Source: Silene noctiflora | Taxonomy: Eukaryota; Streptophyta; Magnoliopsida; Caryophyllales; Caryophyllaceae | Length of the DNA stretch: 24,048 bases | Assembly (NCBI GenBank): GCA_009801015.1 | Contig: VHZZ01001028.1 | Span: forward strand, 12,689 to 36,736 | Direction: 5' to 3' | Shown: piece after piece, positions 1 to 10,069 of the stretch | How the letters are laid out: the number at the start of each line of letters is the position of its first letter | Numbering within the stretch: position 1 is the stretch's first letter | Notes under the pieces: model-generated | What the model saw: the letters and a program-made list of their open reading frames with translations, nothing else | What the model was told of the DNA's origin: nothing | Database searches by the model: none | Made by a program: the position numbers and the translations under genes

Positions 1-362
1 CATCTTTGTGATCGACACCCTTATTATACTACTTAATTTGGGTTTTTATAAATTGTTTTTGATCGGGAATTGACGACAAATCCCTCGCTATCAGTCATGA
101 TCGCGCAATTCATTAGTAAAAAGCATTTTCCCCTAATACCAAGAAATTGTCAAAATGTAAGCTTGAAGGATTTTTTTCGTTTGAAAATGCCATTTCACTA
201 AGATTAAGATAATGGCTTGAGTAACTGAAATCCTCGGGTTCTTTAAAAACTTCAAAGGTGTCTGATTTAGCTGTTTCAGTAAGATATTAATGCTGACAGG
301 GTTTGAACCCTAATAATTAATATCACCGTTCATAACTTTATCAATTAAATTAGTTGATGTAT

Positions 363-508
363 AAGTATTAACCAATCGATAAGTAAAATTGTCAAGGTAG
401 AAGTATTAACCAATTGATAAGTATAATGTGTCCAAATACCATGAACACATGTCCAAGATGTGTCTAAATATCATGAACATGTGTCGAATATGTGCCAAAT
501 AAATGAAC
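363..508. repeat. Short direct and tandem repeats in non-coding DNA
   Basis: Two repeat sets lie side by side. A 27-bp unit beginning aagtattaaccaat occurs at 363-389 and 401-427 with two mismatches. It is followed by a 32-bp unit beginning gtgtc[c/t]aaata at 428-459 and 460-491, with a degenerate third partial copy to about 508. The rest of 1-627 is AT-rich with no exon, RNA gene or transposon terminus that I recognise. The origin of the repeats is unknown; they may be part of an old LTR or Helitron fragment, but nothing in them proves this. Confidence 0.7.
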
Positions 509-1170
509 AAAGTCGCACGGCTTTATAAGTGTCCAACACGTTTTAGCGCGTATTCCACTAATATCGATGTCCTACACGAATGCGTTGGTCAAGAGGGATG
601 TCAATGCTACCTAATTCATAAGTATAAGGCAAAATTATGTTTTACCACCTAATATGTTCCATTTTTTTTTTTTTTTACAAATTACCACCTATTTTGTTCA
701 ACTTTACAAATATCCACTTAACTTTCATGTTTATTCACACCAATTTTACTTATTTTACATTCTTATGACGGTTTTGTGTATTTATCGACTCAATTTCATT
801 TTAACGACTTCCGATCATTTTCATAACCAAACTACCCTTACTAAATACTCCGTACTAATTACACATAATCCCTATTCATTTCATACTCACTCACATTAAA
901 TCAATTGAAACAACACTCCAAACTAACCCAGAAAACATTATCTTGAACCATCGTCATCTAACTTTTGAGTCGATTATTGTGTTATTTTGTTGCGCTATTG
1001 ATCATCAAAATGATCAGAAGTTGTTAAAATGAAATCGAGTCAATAAATATGCAAAACCGTCACAAAATTGTAAAATAAGTAAGATTGGTGTTGAATAAAC
1101 ATGAAAGTTAGGTCATAGGTGATTATTCGTAAAGTTGAATAAAATAGATGGGAATGTGGTAAAATATAAT

Positions 1171-1359
1171 GGCAAATTCTCATTTGTGACGGAAGGTATC
1201 CGTCACAAATGAGAAGACGGGTACCATTTTGTGAGACAAAATGCCCAAATAGAGGAGAGAGGAAAGCAAGTGGGGGGTGCCCCCACCTTGTCCCCCTATT
1301 TGTTTTGTGAGTGACATTATCCGTCTTCGGATCCGACCCGTCAAAAGGGAGACGCTTTG
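1171..1359. mobile_element. Small MITE-like insertion nested in the TIR element
   Basis: A 189-bp segment interrupts the right arm of the surrounding element. It is flanked by a 9-bp direct repeat AAATATAAT at 1162-1170 and 1360-1368. Removing the segment and one repeat copy restores an arm end that mirrors the left arm of the host element (ggtaaaatataattttgcc against ggcaaaattatgttttacc). The ends of the insert are loosely similar when inverted (CAAA, then TCTC, then TTTGTGACGG or TTTTGACGG). A 9-bp duplication is the usual size for Mutator-like elements. There is no coding capacity; the open frame across it on the minus strand is incidental. Confidence 0.7.
1178..1214. repeat. Perfect 16-bp inverted repeat with 5-base loop
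   Basis: The arm tctcatttgtgacgga at 1178-1193 is exactly complementary to 1199-1214, with aggta between. It sits at the left end of the nested MITE-like insertion and would form a strong hairpin. It is probably part of the terminus of that element. Confidence 0.85.
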
Positions 1360-1469
1360 AAATATAATTTTGCCAAGTATAATTGTGTCCATGCCCAATT
1401 TTACTGCTTTATGACCTCAGCAAATCCTTCTAAATTATTGTTGATCACATCTGATTCCGTTCCTGTCTA

Positions 1470-2961
1470 ACCTTTGCCTTATTTCGTTCATCGTATCACC
1501 CACCGTCCTACGACTACCACCTTCAATACCAGCCTTCTTTTTTCTCCCGTTTCAGGTATAAACCCTAATTTTCAGATTTTTAAGCCTAAATTTCGATTAT
1601 TCCTGGTCTGTGATATTGTGTTTCAGCTGTAAACCCTAATTTTCAGATTTTTAAGCCTAAATTTCGATTATTCCTGGTCTGTGATATTGTGTTTCAGCTG
1701 TAAACCCTAATTTTCAGATTCTTGTGTTTAATTCCAATTTTTTTTAATAATTGTTGCGCTTTTCTGTTCTTATTGTAATTTAATGATTGTAATCACAATT
1801 TAGAGAACTCTAATCTTGGAGAAGCTGAAATTTTAATTGTGTATGATGTTGGCGAATTCGTACAAGTTAGTATTTACTAGGGATTGATGCTTTAGATAAT
1901 TCGATTAGCTGTTGTTTGAATTTGGTTATTCTATATCTTCAGCCTGCTGCTTTCATGTTTGATCAACCTCATGTTATCGTTCTCGACTTCTAATCCCTCA
2001 AATTTCACACTTTAGTCGGATTTCGGAGTTCGGAGTTTGGAGTTGTCAGCTTCAATTAACTAATTTAGGCCTTTAATTACCTGATTCTATAATAAAAAAA
2101 AATTAATTTTGGGTAAAGTTGATTAATTAGATCAAGATTTCGATGAAAATCTCTAATCCTAACAGCTGATTTCGTTCAACCCTAGAATGAAATTATCTAC
2201 TCATCATCAAAACGGTACTAACAACAAAGATATGGTAAGTACAAGAATAATTGAAAGAAAAGGACTAAGAACAGATACCAAAAGCTTAACTATTCAAATA
2301 ATCGGATGCAAAGTGCTAGAGAAGCTTTTTGAGTGCATTCAACTATAAAGTTGTCCTTGGGTTGCAAAACTAAACTCTCTTTGTACTAAACCGAGCTAAT
2401 CCGAAAAGCCCTTACCGATAGAATCTTATCCGAACTGATCCGTCTCCAACTCTGTCGACCCTTTAAATTTAGACCGATTCATTTGATTTGCTCTCCGCAC
2501 TGATTGTCAAACGACTATAGTTTCTTCGTATGTGCTAGACTTGTCATGTATGCACTTTTTCGTGATGCTACCTTAGGTCTTCTACTCTTTTTACCTTCTC
2601 TCATCCTCTTTTTCTTTCCCCAAACAGAAAACTACGCAGTACAGAATATATAGAAGCATAGCAGGTCTGCTTTTTGAAAATATTTTGGCTTGTACATCCG
2701 ATATCTTATTATTTTTCTTCGATTAAAAGGTAATAGCATTGACAATAGGAGCCTAGGAGGTATTCATGGTCCTGATCTAATTTGAGAGTGTTGAATGACT
2801 TGAATCTATTCTAACCTGATGCTTGTATATTATTCTGCACAATATATGTCAATGCTTTCATCTGCTCTATCTTTTTCGCTTTCCGTGAACTTTTGCATTC
2901 TTTTTGAAAACCCTTTTGTTTGCCTACAAATTCAGAAACTTCTGACTTTATATCCTTGCAG
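1470..2961 (+). promoter_or_regulatory. ELOA: Promoter-proximal leader exon and 5'-leader intron of the Elongin-A gene
   Basis: A pyrimidine-rich stretch around 1500-1555 ends in ttcag|gtataa, a plausible donor at 1556. The next plausible acceptor before the start codon is ccttgcag at 2954-2961, 28 bases upstream of the ATG at 2990. I infer a non-coding first exon of uncertain start (about 1450-1490) ending at 1555 and a leader intron at 1556-2961. The intron is AT-rich and has no coding exon I can recognise. It carries the 71-bp tandem repeat with telo-box motifs. The TIR element ends only about 100 bp upstream of the presumed transcription start. Confidence 0.5.
1559..1720 (+). repeat. 71-bp exact tandem repeat with AAACCCTAA telo-box motifs
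   Basis: Two identical 71-bp copies lie at 1559-1629 and 1630-1700, followed by a partial third copy at 1701-1720. Each copy starts with taaaccctaatttt and ends with gtgtttcagctg. Thus AAACCCTAA (telo-box) occurs three times, near 1560, 1631 and 1702, and a pyrimidine-plus-cag acceptor-like sequence occurs twice. Telo-boxes are known plant promoter/leader elements of translation- and cell-cycle-related genes. The exact identity of the copies implies a recent duplication. It lies just inside the proposed leader intron. Confidence 0.9.
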
Positions 2962-2989
2962 TTTCTAGGGTTCAGAAGGCTTTGGCACT

Positions 2990-4867
2990 ATGAAATCGAG
3001 GAACTTACTTTTTTCTGGCAGAAATAGACAGGGAAATGGAAAGGCTCCATCTTTGGTTGATCTGTGTGTTCAAACCGCAATTGATAATGTTAAGTACATT
3101 GGTGATGTTGGCGCCACAGATTCACATCTTCTTGAGCGCATTTTACCCCATTGTACAGTGGAGGAGTTAATGCATATTGAAAATGCTACTACTGTAAGAT
3201 GCATCATTCCTGTATGCCCATCTTGTAATTGATTGTCCTTGAAATTTCAGTTAGTTTTAATCATGTTTTATGTTCCATTTGTAGGAGAGGGATCTAACTC
3301 CAATTACTGATATACTCTGGAAGAAATACTACGAGGTAAAATTTGGTGCAAAGAATGTAGAAATAGCTGTGGACAGGATGGCAAAGCAAAGGGTGTCATA
3401 TAAATGGAGGCAACTGTATCAGGTAATCCCCACTTGTGTAAATTTTCACATAATTATCTTTCACTTTTTTGCTCTCTTCTTTTGGAATGACGTTAAGCTT
3501 ATGCCCTTTAATCCATGTTTGAATAAACGTTCAATGCCATTAACTTGATTATCATTCAAGATCTGAAGTCATGCTATTATCTTGCAGGCAAAGTTAAAGG
3601 AGCAGAATGAGATCCAGAAGCAATCATTAGAGCGACTGGCACAATCATTCAAGAATGAAAATGCCCGTAATTCCATTTCCACTCAGTTTGTGTCTCCTCC
3701 TTAATGTAATTGCCATTTAGACAGGAGCTCTTAGATACTGAAATTTTGTACATGTCAATTGTAGGAAAGCAAAGTCGACAAATCCAGTTTATTGCAAAGG
3801 CTCCACCCTCTTCTAAGAAACGGAGTTTTTGTGGAGGTAGTTTTGCTGTTATTCAGTGGTTTTAATGAAATATTGTTTTTCGGGAAAAATGGTATAGAAA
3901 TTGTTGTTTTGGTTCGTAATTATGTCAAAATGGGGGTGTTTGCCTGTGAAAATGACAAAAAAAAATACTGCAGATGGCGTGTATTTTTCGATTCCAAACC
4001 AGAACAACAATTTTTTGTTTTTAAGCATTATTCCAAAATAAGATTCGGTTTTAATCAAATCACCTTTCCATGTTTATATTTTCACTATTTGAAATGATTG
4101 TTACTTTCAGCATTTGGAGCCTCAAGCACTTTCTCCAATGTGAAGAGCAACATAATGAAAAAGGCAAAAGTTGAATACAGGTATCCTTTACATTTTTCAT
4201 ATATGGCTCTGCTACTTCACAGTAAAGTCGATTGAAATTGTGTATATGAGATAATGGATTTGTTCCTATCAAGATATGCAAGAGTTTACTGCTTCCTATT
4301 GCAGCCTTAGCGAGGATTAGTGTTTCTTCCCCTGTTAGTCCTCCTTGGCTGCTTGAACTTGGAAGCATTTATGAATATTTTATTTTTCCCATTAAATTTT
4401 GCTCAATGATATCCATTACAGTGGAGCGAGGGAAAAAAAAAAAACAATCCTGTGGTTTCTGAATATCATGTAGTGAAGAAAAATGGTTCTCTGAGGTGTT
4501 GTGAAACAGCACTTGGTCAACTTTGTGCACAGTTTTCAGTATAGGTTGCTTGAAAACAACTTCGTTATGTTTTGAGGGGTATGGATACGTATTTATAGCC
4601 TCCCTTACCTCCCATGGATGGAAGCCTTATAAGGCATCAGGATAGTGGTGTTGGTTAAGTTTGAGTAAATACTTTGTATGGACAAATATTGAGCATTAGG
4701 ATTTGACTTTTTTTCGTCTTCTATGCCTTCTTGGTAGCGCGGAGATGAGAAATAGAGCCGCTGTAAAGAAACCTACTGTACACATTCAGCGAACTGTCAT
4801 GAGGCCCCAAATCAGGCAAATATCACGAGACAAGGGAGCTGTTCCATATTCAAGGCATACCAAATAA
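2990..4867 (+). CDS. ELOA: Elongin-A, RNA polymerase II elongation factor SIII subunit A (six coding exons)
   Basis: Coding exons: 2990-3193, 3285-3422, 3588-3666, 3765-3836, 4111-4180 and 4738-4867 (stop TAA). They total 693 nt (230 residues), and every intron is GT-AG with the frame kept. Elongin-A binds the Elongin B/C dimer to form SIII, which stimulates transcript elongation; with a cullin it can serve as a ubiquitin-ligase substrate adaptor in the nucleus. Residues 21-30, SLVDLCVQTA, fit the BC-box consensus for Elongin C binding. Residues 31-70 form the F-box-like helix region (LLERILPHCTVEELMHIE), followed by the family signature DILWKKYYEVKFG (about 76-88) and KWRQLYQAKLKEQ (about 108-120). 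The C-terminal part is basic (VKSNIMKKAK and an Arg/Lys-rich tail), as in plant homologues. The first ATG follows the leader intron acceptor and precedes the BC box. Plant Elongin-A is much shorter than the animal protein, so 230 residues looks complete. Confidence 0.93.
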
Positions 4868-5032
4868 GCGTACAGATGTTGGAACTTCTCCTTTATGTTA
4901 TGAGTTCTGATGGAGTTGCATAGTTGAATGCTCTCTGGCAACCAAGCAAGTTTGCTAAAGTGATGTCGTCAATCTAAAGGTGACTGCCATATTTGCGTTG
5001 CTTAATCGAGTTTGTATTATTAGCCTACCTCA

Positions 5033-5455
5033 GTGATTTCTTCTTTTTCCCTCTTTTAATGTTTTTGTACATCCATATAACTATTCAAGGCACGATATTT
5101 GTTGTATGTGCAATATAATCCAACCATCTTTACCCATCTGAATGATGTTTATTTGAACTGTTTTCTCATGTTTTCTTTCAGTAGTAGCATTCCTAGGCTC
5201 TACTAGCATCCATGAAGACGGAATTGTCGGATTACAAAAAATTGAACATCTTCGAAAGTGTACAGTGTATATACCTATAATTATCAACAATACAGCTACA
5301 AAACAGCACTCTTTTAAACGAATAATTGCAAGCAATAATCTCGATGTTAGTCTCTTCCGTTTTTAAATCTAACTTGATTAATTTCGACTTTCAAACAGAA
5401 ATTAGAAATACACGAGTTATTTCTTCTTTTTCCCTCGTTATGTTTTTGTAGATCG
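5033..5455 (+). repeat. Dispersed direct repeat in the Elongin-A 3' flank
   Basis: About 40 bases at 5033-5074, with core atttcttctttttccctc and then atgtttttgta, recur at 5415-5455 with a few differences and a one-base gap. The 340 bases between are not obviously repeated. This may be a segmental duplication of a 3' UTR end or the trace of an excised or inserted sequence. Confidence 0.6.
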
Positions 5456-6197
5456 GAGGAGAACCAAGTTGTACAAAAAATCCTTGAGATTACTCCTTCA
5501 ACGTCCGGTGAGCGCATCCCTTGACCCCATATTCCACCAAAAACATACATTTGAAGTCCTTTTGGAGCCCGTATACACATGGAAATTCACCTTGCCTACA
5601 TTGTATGCTATTATCATCACATCATGTAACATTAAGCCAACACTGCCTTACCTCGTAAATGGCCAGAAAATATTGACACAGGACTCGCAAACACAGAAAC
5701 CAAGGAGCTGGATACACCCACCAGAGGTGACACTTCCATCCTGAACTCTAGCAGGAGCTAGTAGCGGTAACAGAGACATACAATACAAGAATTCTATGCA
5801 AACAGGGGAGCGAAACACAAAAACATACTTGGCAATGTGAGAAAGGCATATAGATTGGTCACTAATTTTTGTTGCAATAGAGCATTCCAACATTGATGAA
5901 TTTATTCATCACATAAGCTCAAAGCCTGAGTCCACGAAACCCCAAATGTGTAAAGGAGCCTTTGAAAAAGGATTCTACGGCACCCGGCAAAGCAATTTTC
6001 TCATCCGCCGTCATCACACAAGTGGAAATGAAAATCAAAATTCCAAGCTGATTAGATAGCATTCTTTTCAGACCACATATCAACATATTTAAAGCCAAGA
6101 GAGAGTAGCAACTCGGTGAATGAGAAACCAATGTACTAATATACCTTGCTTGTCTTAGTACAGACCAAAATACTGAGAACTGAGCAAAACTATTACC

Positions 6198-6337
6198 GAT
6201 TGTCCTACTCATAAACCTCCCGGTATTGCAGTTTAAAAGAGTCATGGTGCAAAATACAACAGTTCAAGGTCATTAGAAAATCTACTAAGCTTTTGCGTGC
6301 GCAACAAGATTGTCGTACTCATACACCTCCCAGTATT
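6198..6337 (+). repeat. Imperfect 30-bp direct repeat
   Basis: The segment gattgtcctactcataaacc and the next ten bases (6198-6227) recur at 6308-6337 with three mismatches, a spacing of 110. The motif tattaccgattgtc that precedes the first copy recurs immediately after the second (from 6334), so the unit may be part of an older tandem duplication. No function is known. Confidence 0.65.
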
Positions 6338-7017
6338 ACCGATTGTCACCTGCTAGCCCCCCACGCCTAGAACTTACGTTTGCAGAAGCATCAAGGAAGC
6401 TTGACTAATAAAAGGGGTTAAAAGGGGGTACGCACACTTTCTCAGCAGGGGAACCAATAGTTGTCTTAGAGTCTTAAAACATGGGGGATCCAAATCCCGC
6501 AACAAACAATGGCATATTAAGCATGAAATCGGGATCGAAAACCATTGAAGATGCACCAAATCATCATCAAGAGATAGTAAAATACAATGACAATATCATT
6601 ACCCAAGTGCCTCAAAGGCTCCCTCAAATTGCGAAGCAAGGAGGGGTCAAATGTAAACAACTTTACCCCTATGTCGATAGCACAAACATGCTGTTTCAGA
6701 TGACCATAAATGAAAATTACATCGAGAATAGCATCTAATGATTGCTCTACTTCACAAATAAAAGAATCACAACCAGTTTAATGAGTTGTACTGTTTTATT
6801 CCATCATAATCCAAAACTAAAGAATAATGATCTTTCGCTTCATTGGGAATGGAAAAGTCAAAGAGTAGTTTAATTAAAATTGAAAATCCAAAATAAGGGC
6901 ATGTGTGAAACAAGCATTTACAGAAAAAAAGACAGCAATAGTAGACAAAATGAAGAAGGGAAAAACCGAAAAACAGCATAAGTTTTTTTTTTTCCAAACA
7001 ATGAAAAAACAGCTTAC

Positions 7018-7161
7018 GATCTGAAGGAGGTCAAAGAGACAAAGGTAAAAGGAGTAGGGAGATAGAGAAAATAGAAAGGGGAGAGAAACAGGAGAAGAAA
7101 GAAATGAACCCATCACGAGAGGGTAAACGAGAAGGATGTAATTATGACGCCGCCTAAACAT
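7018..7161 (-). other. Candidate non-coding first exon on the minus strand
   Basis: Read on the minus strand, this stretch is pyrimidine-rich (ctcctgtttctctcccc and similar) like many plant 5' leaders. It ends in cagatc|gtaagc, a strong donor at 7017-7012. T-rich intron-like sequence follows. I could not join it to a coding exon downstream, so this is at most a candidate lncRNA leader. Confidence 0.2.
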
Positions 7162-7839
7162 GTACTTTTATCAAAAATAGAGTGGGCAAGCCAGGGCAAT
7201 AAAGCTAAAAACGTTGCAACTAAGAAAGACATCTATTAACTGAGTATATATAATCTAAATTATAACACATGCACTAGAACAATACCGAATTCATGGTTCT
7301 TTAATGAAAATAAACACAGTGCCACCAGACATCCAAAAAACTAGGAGGCTGAGGCAAAGCCAGGGATGTGACCTCATGATGTACAAAGAGAGGATAAGCC
7401 AACATTGTCACCCAACGCAAATCTCAAGCTTTACCTCCAACCTAAAATCGGCTTATCCAGACTTAGAAACTGAAGCTCAAGCAGGTTAAAGGAGTGCCCA
7501 TAAATGCAGCAAGATGCAGGCAGCAATGGCGGTATAAAGAATGCATAGTTGACAATAGAGTGAAGGATTAAATGGGAAAGAAAACAAATACAAGGATTTG
7601 TCGTATAAGTTAAAAAATGACTCTCAATGGGTATAGCTTATCAGGGAAGAGCTTGCTGATATCCAAATGCAGAAGTTTGGAACCCTTCTAAATGCAAAAA
7701 ACAAGAACATCCTAGGTCTTTCTCGGTCCTCTATAACTTCTTAAACGTCAAGCACTAGTAGTAACAATCATCAAAAATCATTGCAATGAAATTTTAGTGC
7801 CAGAACTTACAAAACTTGTAAGTTTTACTCTGAGCTTAC

Positions 7840-7946
7840 CTCTGGAACTAAACTCAGCAAGCTTCTTATGGCATGCTCTAGGACTCTGGATGGAGCATTC
7901 TTTGTCTCGGGATCTTCTTTCAGACAAAAATTCTAAGTTCTTTGCC
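7840..7946 (-). other. Candidate orphan exon on the minus strand
   Basis: On the minus strand a pyrimidine tract ending ttgatag (acceptor at 7948-7947) precedes 107 bases, followed by the donor gtaagc at 7839-7834. One frame is fully open (AKNLEFLSERRSRDKE...). Another, open after an early TAG, reads KEDPETKNAPSRVLEHAIRS. I recognise neither. It lies downstream of the stop codon of the 8751-10044 gene, so it could be an alternative 3' exon, part of a separate lncRNA, or a decayed gene fragment. Confidence 0.25.
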
Positions 7947-8164
7947 CTATCAATAAAACAGAATGGAGGAACATGACAATGAGGAAATGCTAGTTCTACA
8001 TTTCCTATTTTCTAAATGGTACAAACAGCAATATTTGACAAGCAGGAGTGAGAAACCAGGAGCTACGTTCTGAATCAACAGCTGGGAAATCATACAAGTT
8101 TTGGTGAAAAGTAAATGTTCAAGTGCATGCAAATGCAATCCCTTTATCATGATCTATCGATCTG

Positions 8165-8187
8165 TAGCTAACTAGCTAACTAGCTAA
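8165..8187 (+). repeat. 8-bp tandem repeat (tagctaac)
   Basis: Nearly three copies of tagctaac run in tandem at 8165-8172, 8173-8180 and 8181-8187 (partial). It is a simple short repeat in non-coding DNA and also partly self-complementary. Confidence 0.8.
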
Positions 8188-8750
8188 ATGAGACAAGTTC
8201 ATAATACGAGAAGACGTAGGCAATTTTACCAAGACAATGCATATTTATGTTGTTTAACTAACAAACTACCCGTCAGAACTATTAAAGCCAGTATGCCACA
8301 CATAGTCGTCCTATGTTTAAGGATTAAGGGCATGGTGTCGAATGGGCAAAAATTTCAACGCAATATCATAAAGTGGTACACAGTACTTGTCAATTGAAAC
8401 AAAAAAAACCGGTCATTAATATACTGGGAAGACTGAAGAACCAAAATGTTAGGAACATAGGAAATATTCTGATTAAAAAAAGACTAATTTATAAACCATT
8501 ACAAGATTATCACAAAAATGGGAGGAAAAGAAACACATATGATGAATGTAAAAGTGAAATTTTATCCCTCTGAAGTTTTATATTCACGATATTCAACAAA
8601 GCAGAACTCGTTACTTTTTGCTAAGCCTATGAAATCATTTTTCAGAACCCGCTAAAAACAAAGCGAGCATGTATGTAATCTGTTTTCAACAAGTTAATCC
8701 CTTTTAACTGTCTTCAATACTGTTGTGCAAAGTATCACTGAACCAACTCC

Positions 8751-10044
8751 TTAGTGTTTTTTTCCGTCATCTAGATTGGTATCTTCCTTGACATGTTCAG
8801 CATCTTCAGAAGGCCTTGGCACATTCCAATCTCCCATCTCATCCATAGATGGATGTCGCCCCAAAGGTAGGTTCAAATTGTCTTGTCTTCTCTGCTAATA
8901 TAGTTTCAATACAGTTAAAAAACATCCAATTGACATACGGAGCTTGAAGTTGAACATGAAGGTAGGGAACTACCTCTTCGAGCCTTTTTCTTAGATTTCT
9001 AGGTTGGCTGTCTTTCTTGTCTTTCTTTAGGTTAATAAAGCCAAGACGTTTCCAAATCTCGTTGAAGAAGTTGAAACTTTCAAGATCACCATTTCTAATA
9101 CTTGCTTCTAGCTAAATTTCAAATATTTATTAGACGTCAATAAAGGGTACACAAAAGCAAGGCAGTGAACATAGAATGCAAGATGATAAATGTGTTGGAT
9201 ACTTGGATCATGAAACTGTTCGTGAAGCAATGCGACAATGATGACTAACTGACCTGTATATGAATGATGCAAAGAACAATGCTTGCAATAGGCAGCCAAT
9301 TCTCATCTGGAGACAGCGCGAAATTAGTCCTGTACGATGAGAAACAGTTTTTCTTCAAATTAATCAGTAAGAAGTAGCAAGTGTGCAATATGTAGTAACA
9401 AAGAAATGTGTAATACAAGTATACAACCACGAGACTTGCATCGGTTTTAGGTCAACATATTAGAAGATGCAGTGGAGCTATGGTTCTACGGTGCAAGAGT
9501 GGAATACATGAGTGATGATTACAAATTAACGAAAGGAAAAAACCTGATGTAAGGGGCAAGGTAAACAAGTGCATAAACAGCATAGCGACGCTTGCCGGTG
9601 TCCATTAACGCAAACACCCAGCTCTATCAAGGCAAACACCCATTTTAATCGCCAGCAAAACAATGATATTGAAAGAGCAGTAAAAGTTAGGTAAGAGCAG
9701 GTGCATACCAACCAATTGAAGTAAGGGATGACACTTATGATGGTCATGACAGCGAATCTGGCGTCAGTGGAGCTCACAGCAGAGTCGTCATCGTCAGCAG
9801 CATCCTCAACATCAGCGGCAGGATGGCCGAAAAAATAGGTATTCAACATAGAGGCGCCAATAGCGATGGTGATGGAAGCGTCCGGGTTAAGGTCCACCCT
9901 GCATAATCCTCTTCCTCTTTGGGCGTGAGTTCCTGATGTGGATTTGACATTTGAGAGAGACAAGGACGGCAGAATAGGAGAGGAACGAGGTACTAAAAAA
10001 GGAAGAAGAATAGGGGTAGTGACATTGATATTCAGAGGAATCAT
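8751..10044 (-). CDS. Predicted plastid-targeted membrane protein of unknown function (five coding exons)
   Basis: Coding exons in transcript order: 10044-9709, 9623-9544, 9329-9254, 9111-8974 and 8891-8751 (stop TAA at 8753-8751). They total 771 nt (256 residues); all introns are GT-AG and in frame. The first roughly 50 residues are rich in Ser, Thr, Pro and Arg with few acids, like a chloroplast transit peptide. Residues 55-75 are hydrophobic (SITIAIGASMLNTYFFGHP). A short acidic run DVEDAADDDDSAVSS follows. A conserved hydrophobic core starts with DARFAVMTIISVIPYFNWL (about 94-112), then SWVFALMDTGKRRYAVYALV (113-132), YLAPYIR, SPDENWLPIASIVLCIIHIQ (about 145-164) and LEASIRNGDLESFNFF. The C-terminus is charged and soluble. 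From memory this resembles an uncharacterised conserved plant chloroplast protein (Arabidopsis At1g64355-like), but I cannot check the name. Function is unknown; two to four membrane segments are likely. It is divergent from ARPC1. Confidence 0.85.
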
Positions 10045-10069
10045 CTTTCCTTTGTTCTTCCCCCAAAAT

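Larger units (their letters stand above)
628..1374. mobile_element. Non-autonomous TIR (fold-back) DNA transposon with 8-bp target duplication
   Basis: The outer ends are an exact 11-bp inverted repeat, GGCAAAATTAT at 628-638 and its complement at 1364-1374. The flanks are an exact 8-bp direct repeat, AAGTATAA, at 620-627 and 1375-1382. Inside, the left arm (about 628-825) and the right arm (about 1003-1170 plus 1369-1374) are long, imperfect inverted copies, for example tcatgtttattca near 727 against its complement near 1093. The left arm has an extra segment of about 38 bases with a T-tract. Without the nested insertion at 1171-1359 the element would be about 550 bp. An 8-bp duplication suits the hAT superfamily, while long arms suit fold-back or Mutator-like elements. 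No transposase is visible. Confidence 0.8.
4868..8750. other. Intergenic region between convergent genes; no convincing protein gene
   Basis: The Elongin-A 3' UTR occupies the first few hundred bases, but I cannot place its poly(A) site. The 3' UTR of the minus-strand gene occupies the last part. Between them, open frames of 60-110 codons exist on both strands, but none shows a recognisable domain, consistent codon use or spliceable neighbours. Features that stand out are a duplicated segment at 5033-5074/5415-5455, a 30-bp direct repeat at 6198/6308, two minus-strand segments that look like non-coding exons (7018-7161, 7840-7946) and an 8-bp tandem repeat at 8165-8187. No transposon termini were found. 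Confidence 0.5.

Noticed and set aside
363..508. Short regularly spaced repeats considered as a CRISPR-like array
   Set aside because: Units are adjacent and degenerate with no unique spacers, and the genome is clearly a plant nuclear one.
3792..4097. Plus-strand frame overlapping Elongin-A exon 4 and intron
   Set aside because: Wrong frame for the Elongin-A exon at 3765-3836 and continues through the intron; a shadow.
5469..5744. 91-codon plus-strand frame and overlapping minus-strand frames
   Set aside because: No recognisable domain, frames on both strands are equally long, no splice context; likely chance in the Elongin-A downstream region.
5919..6245. 108-codon minus-strand frame
   Set aside because: Longest frame of the intergenic region, but the translation matches nothing I know, has mixed composition and contains one copy of the local direct repeat; not enough to call a gene.
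7304..7489. 61-codon plus-strand frame, at first considered a small protein gene
   Set aside because: No promoter, splice or homology support; composition not distinct from the surroundings.
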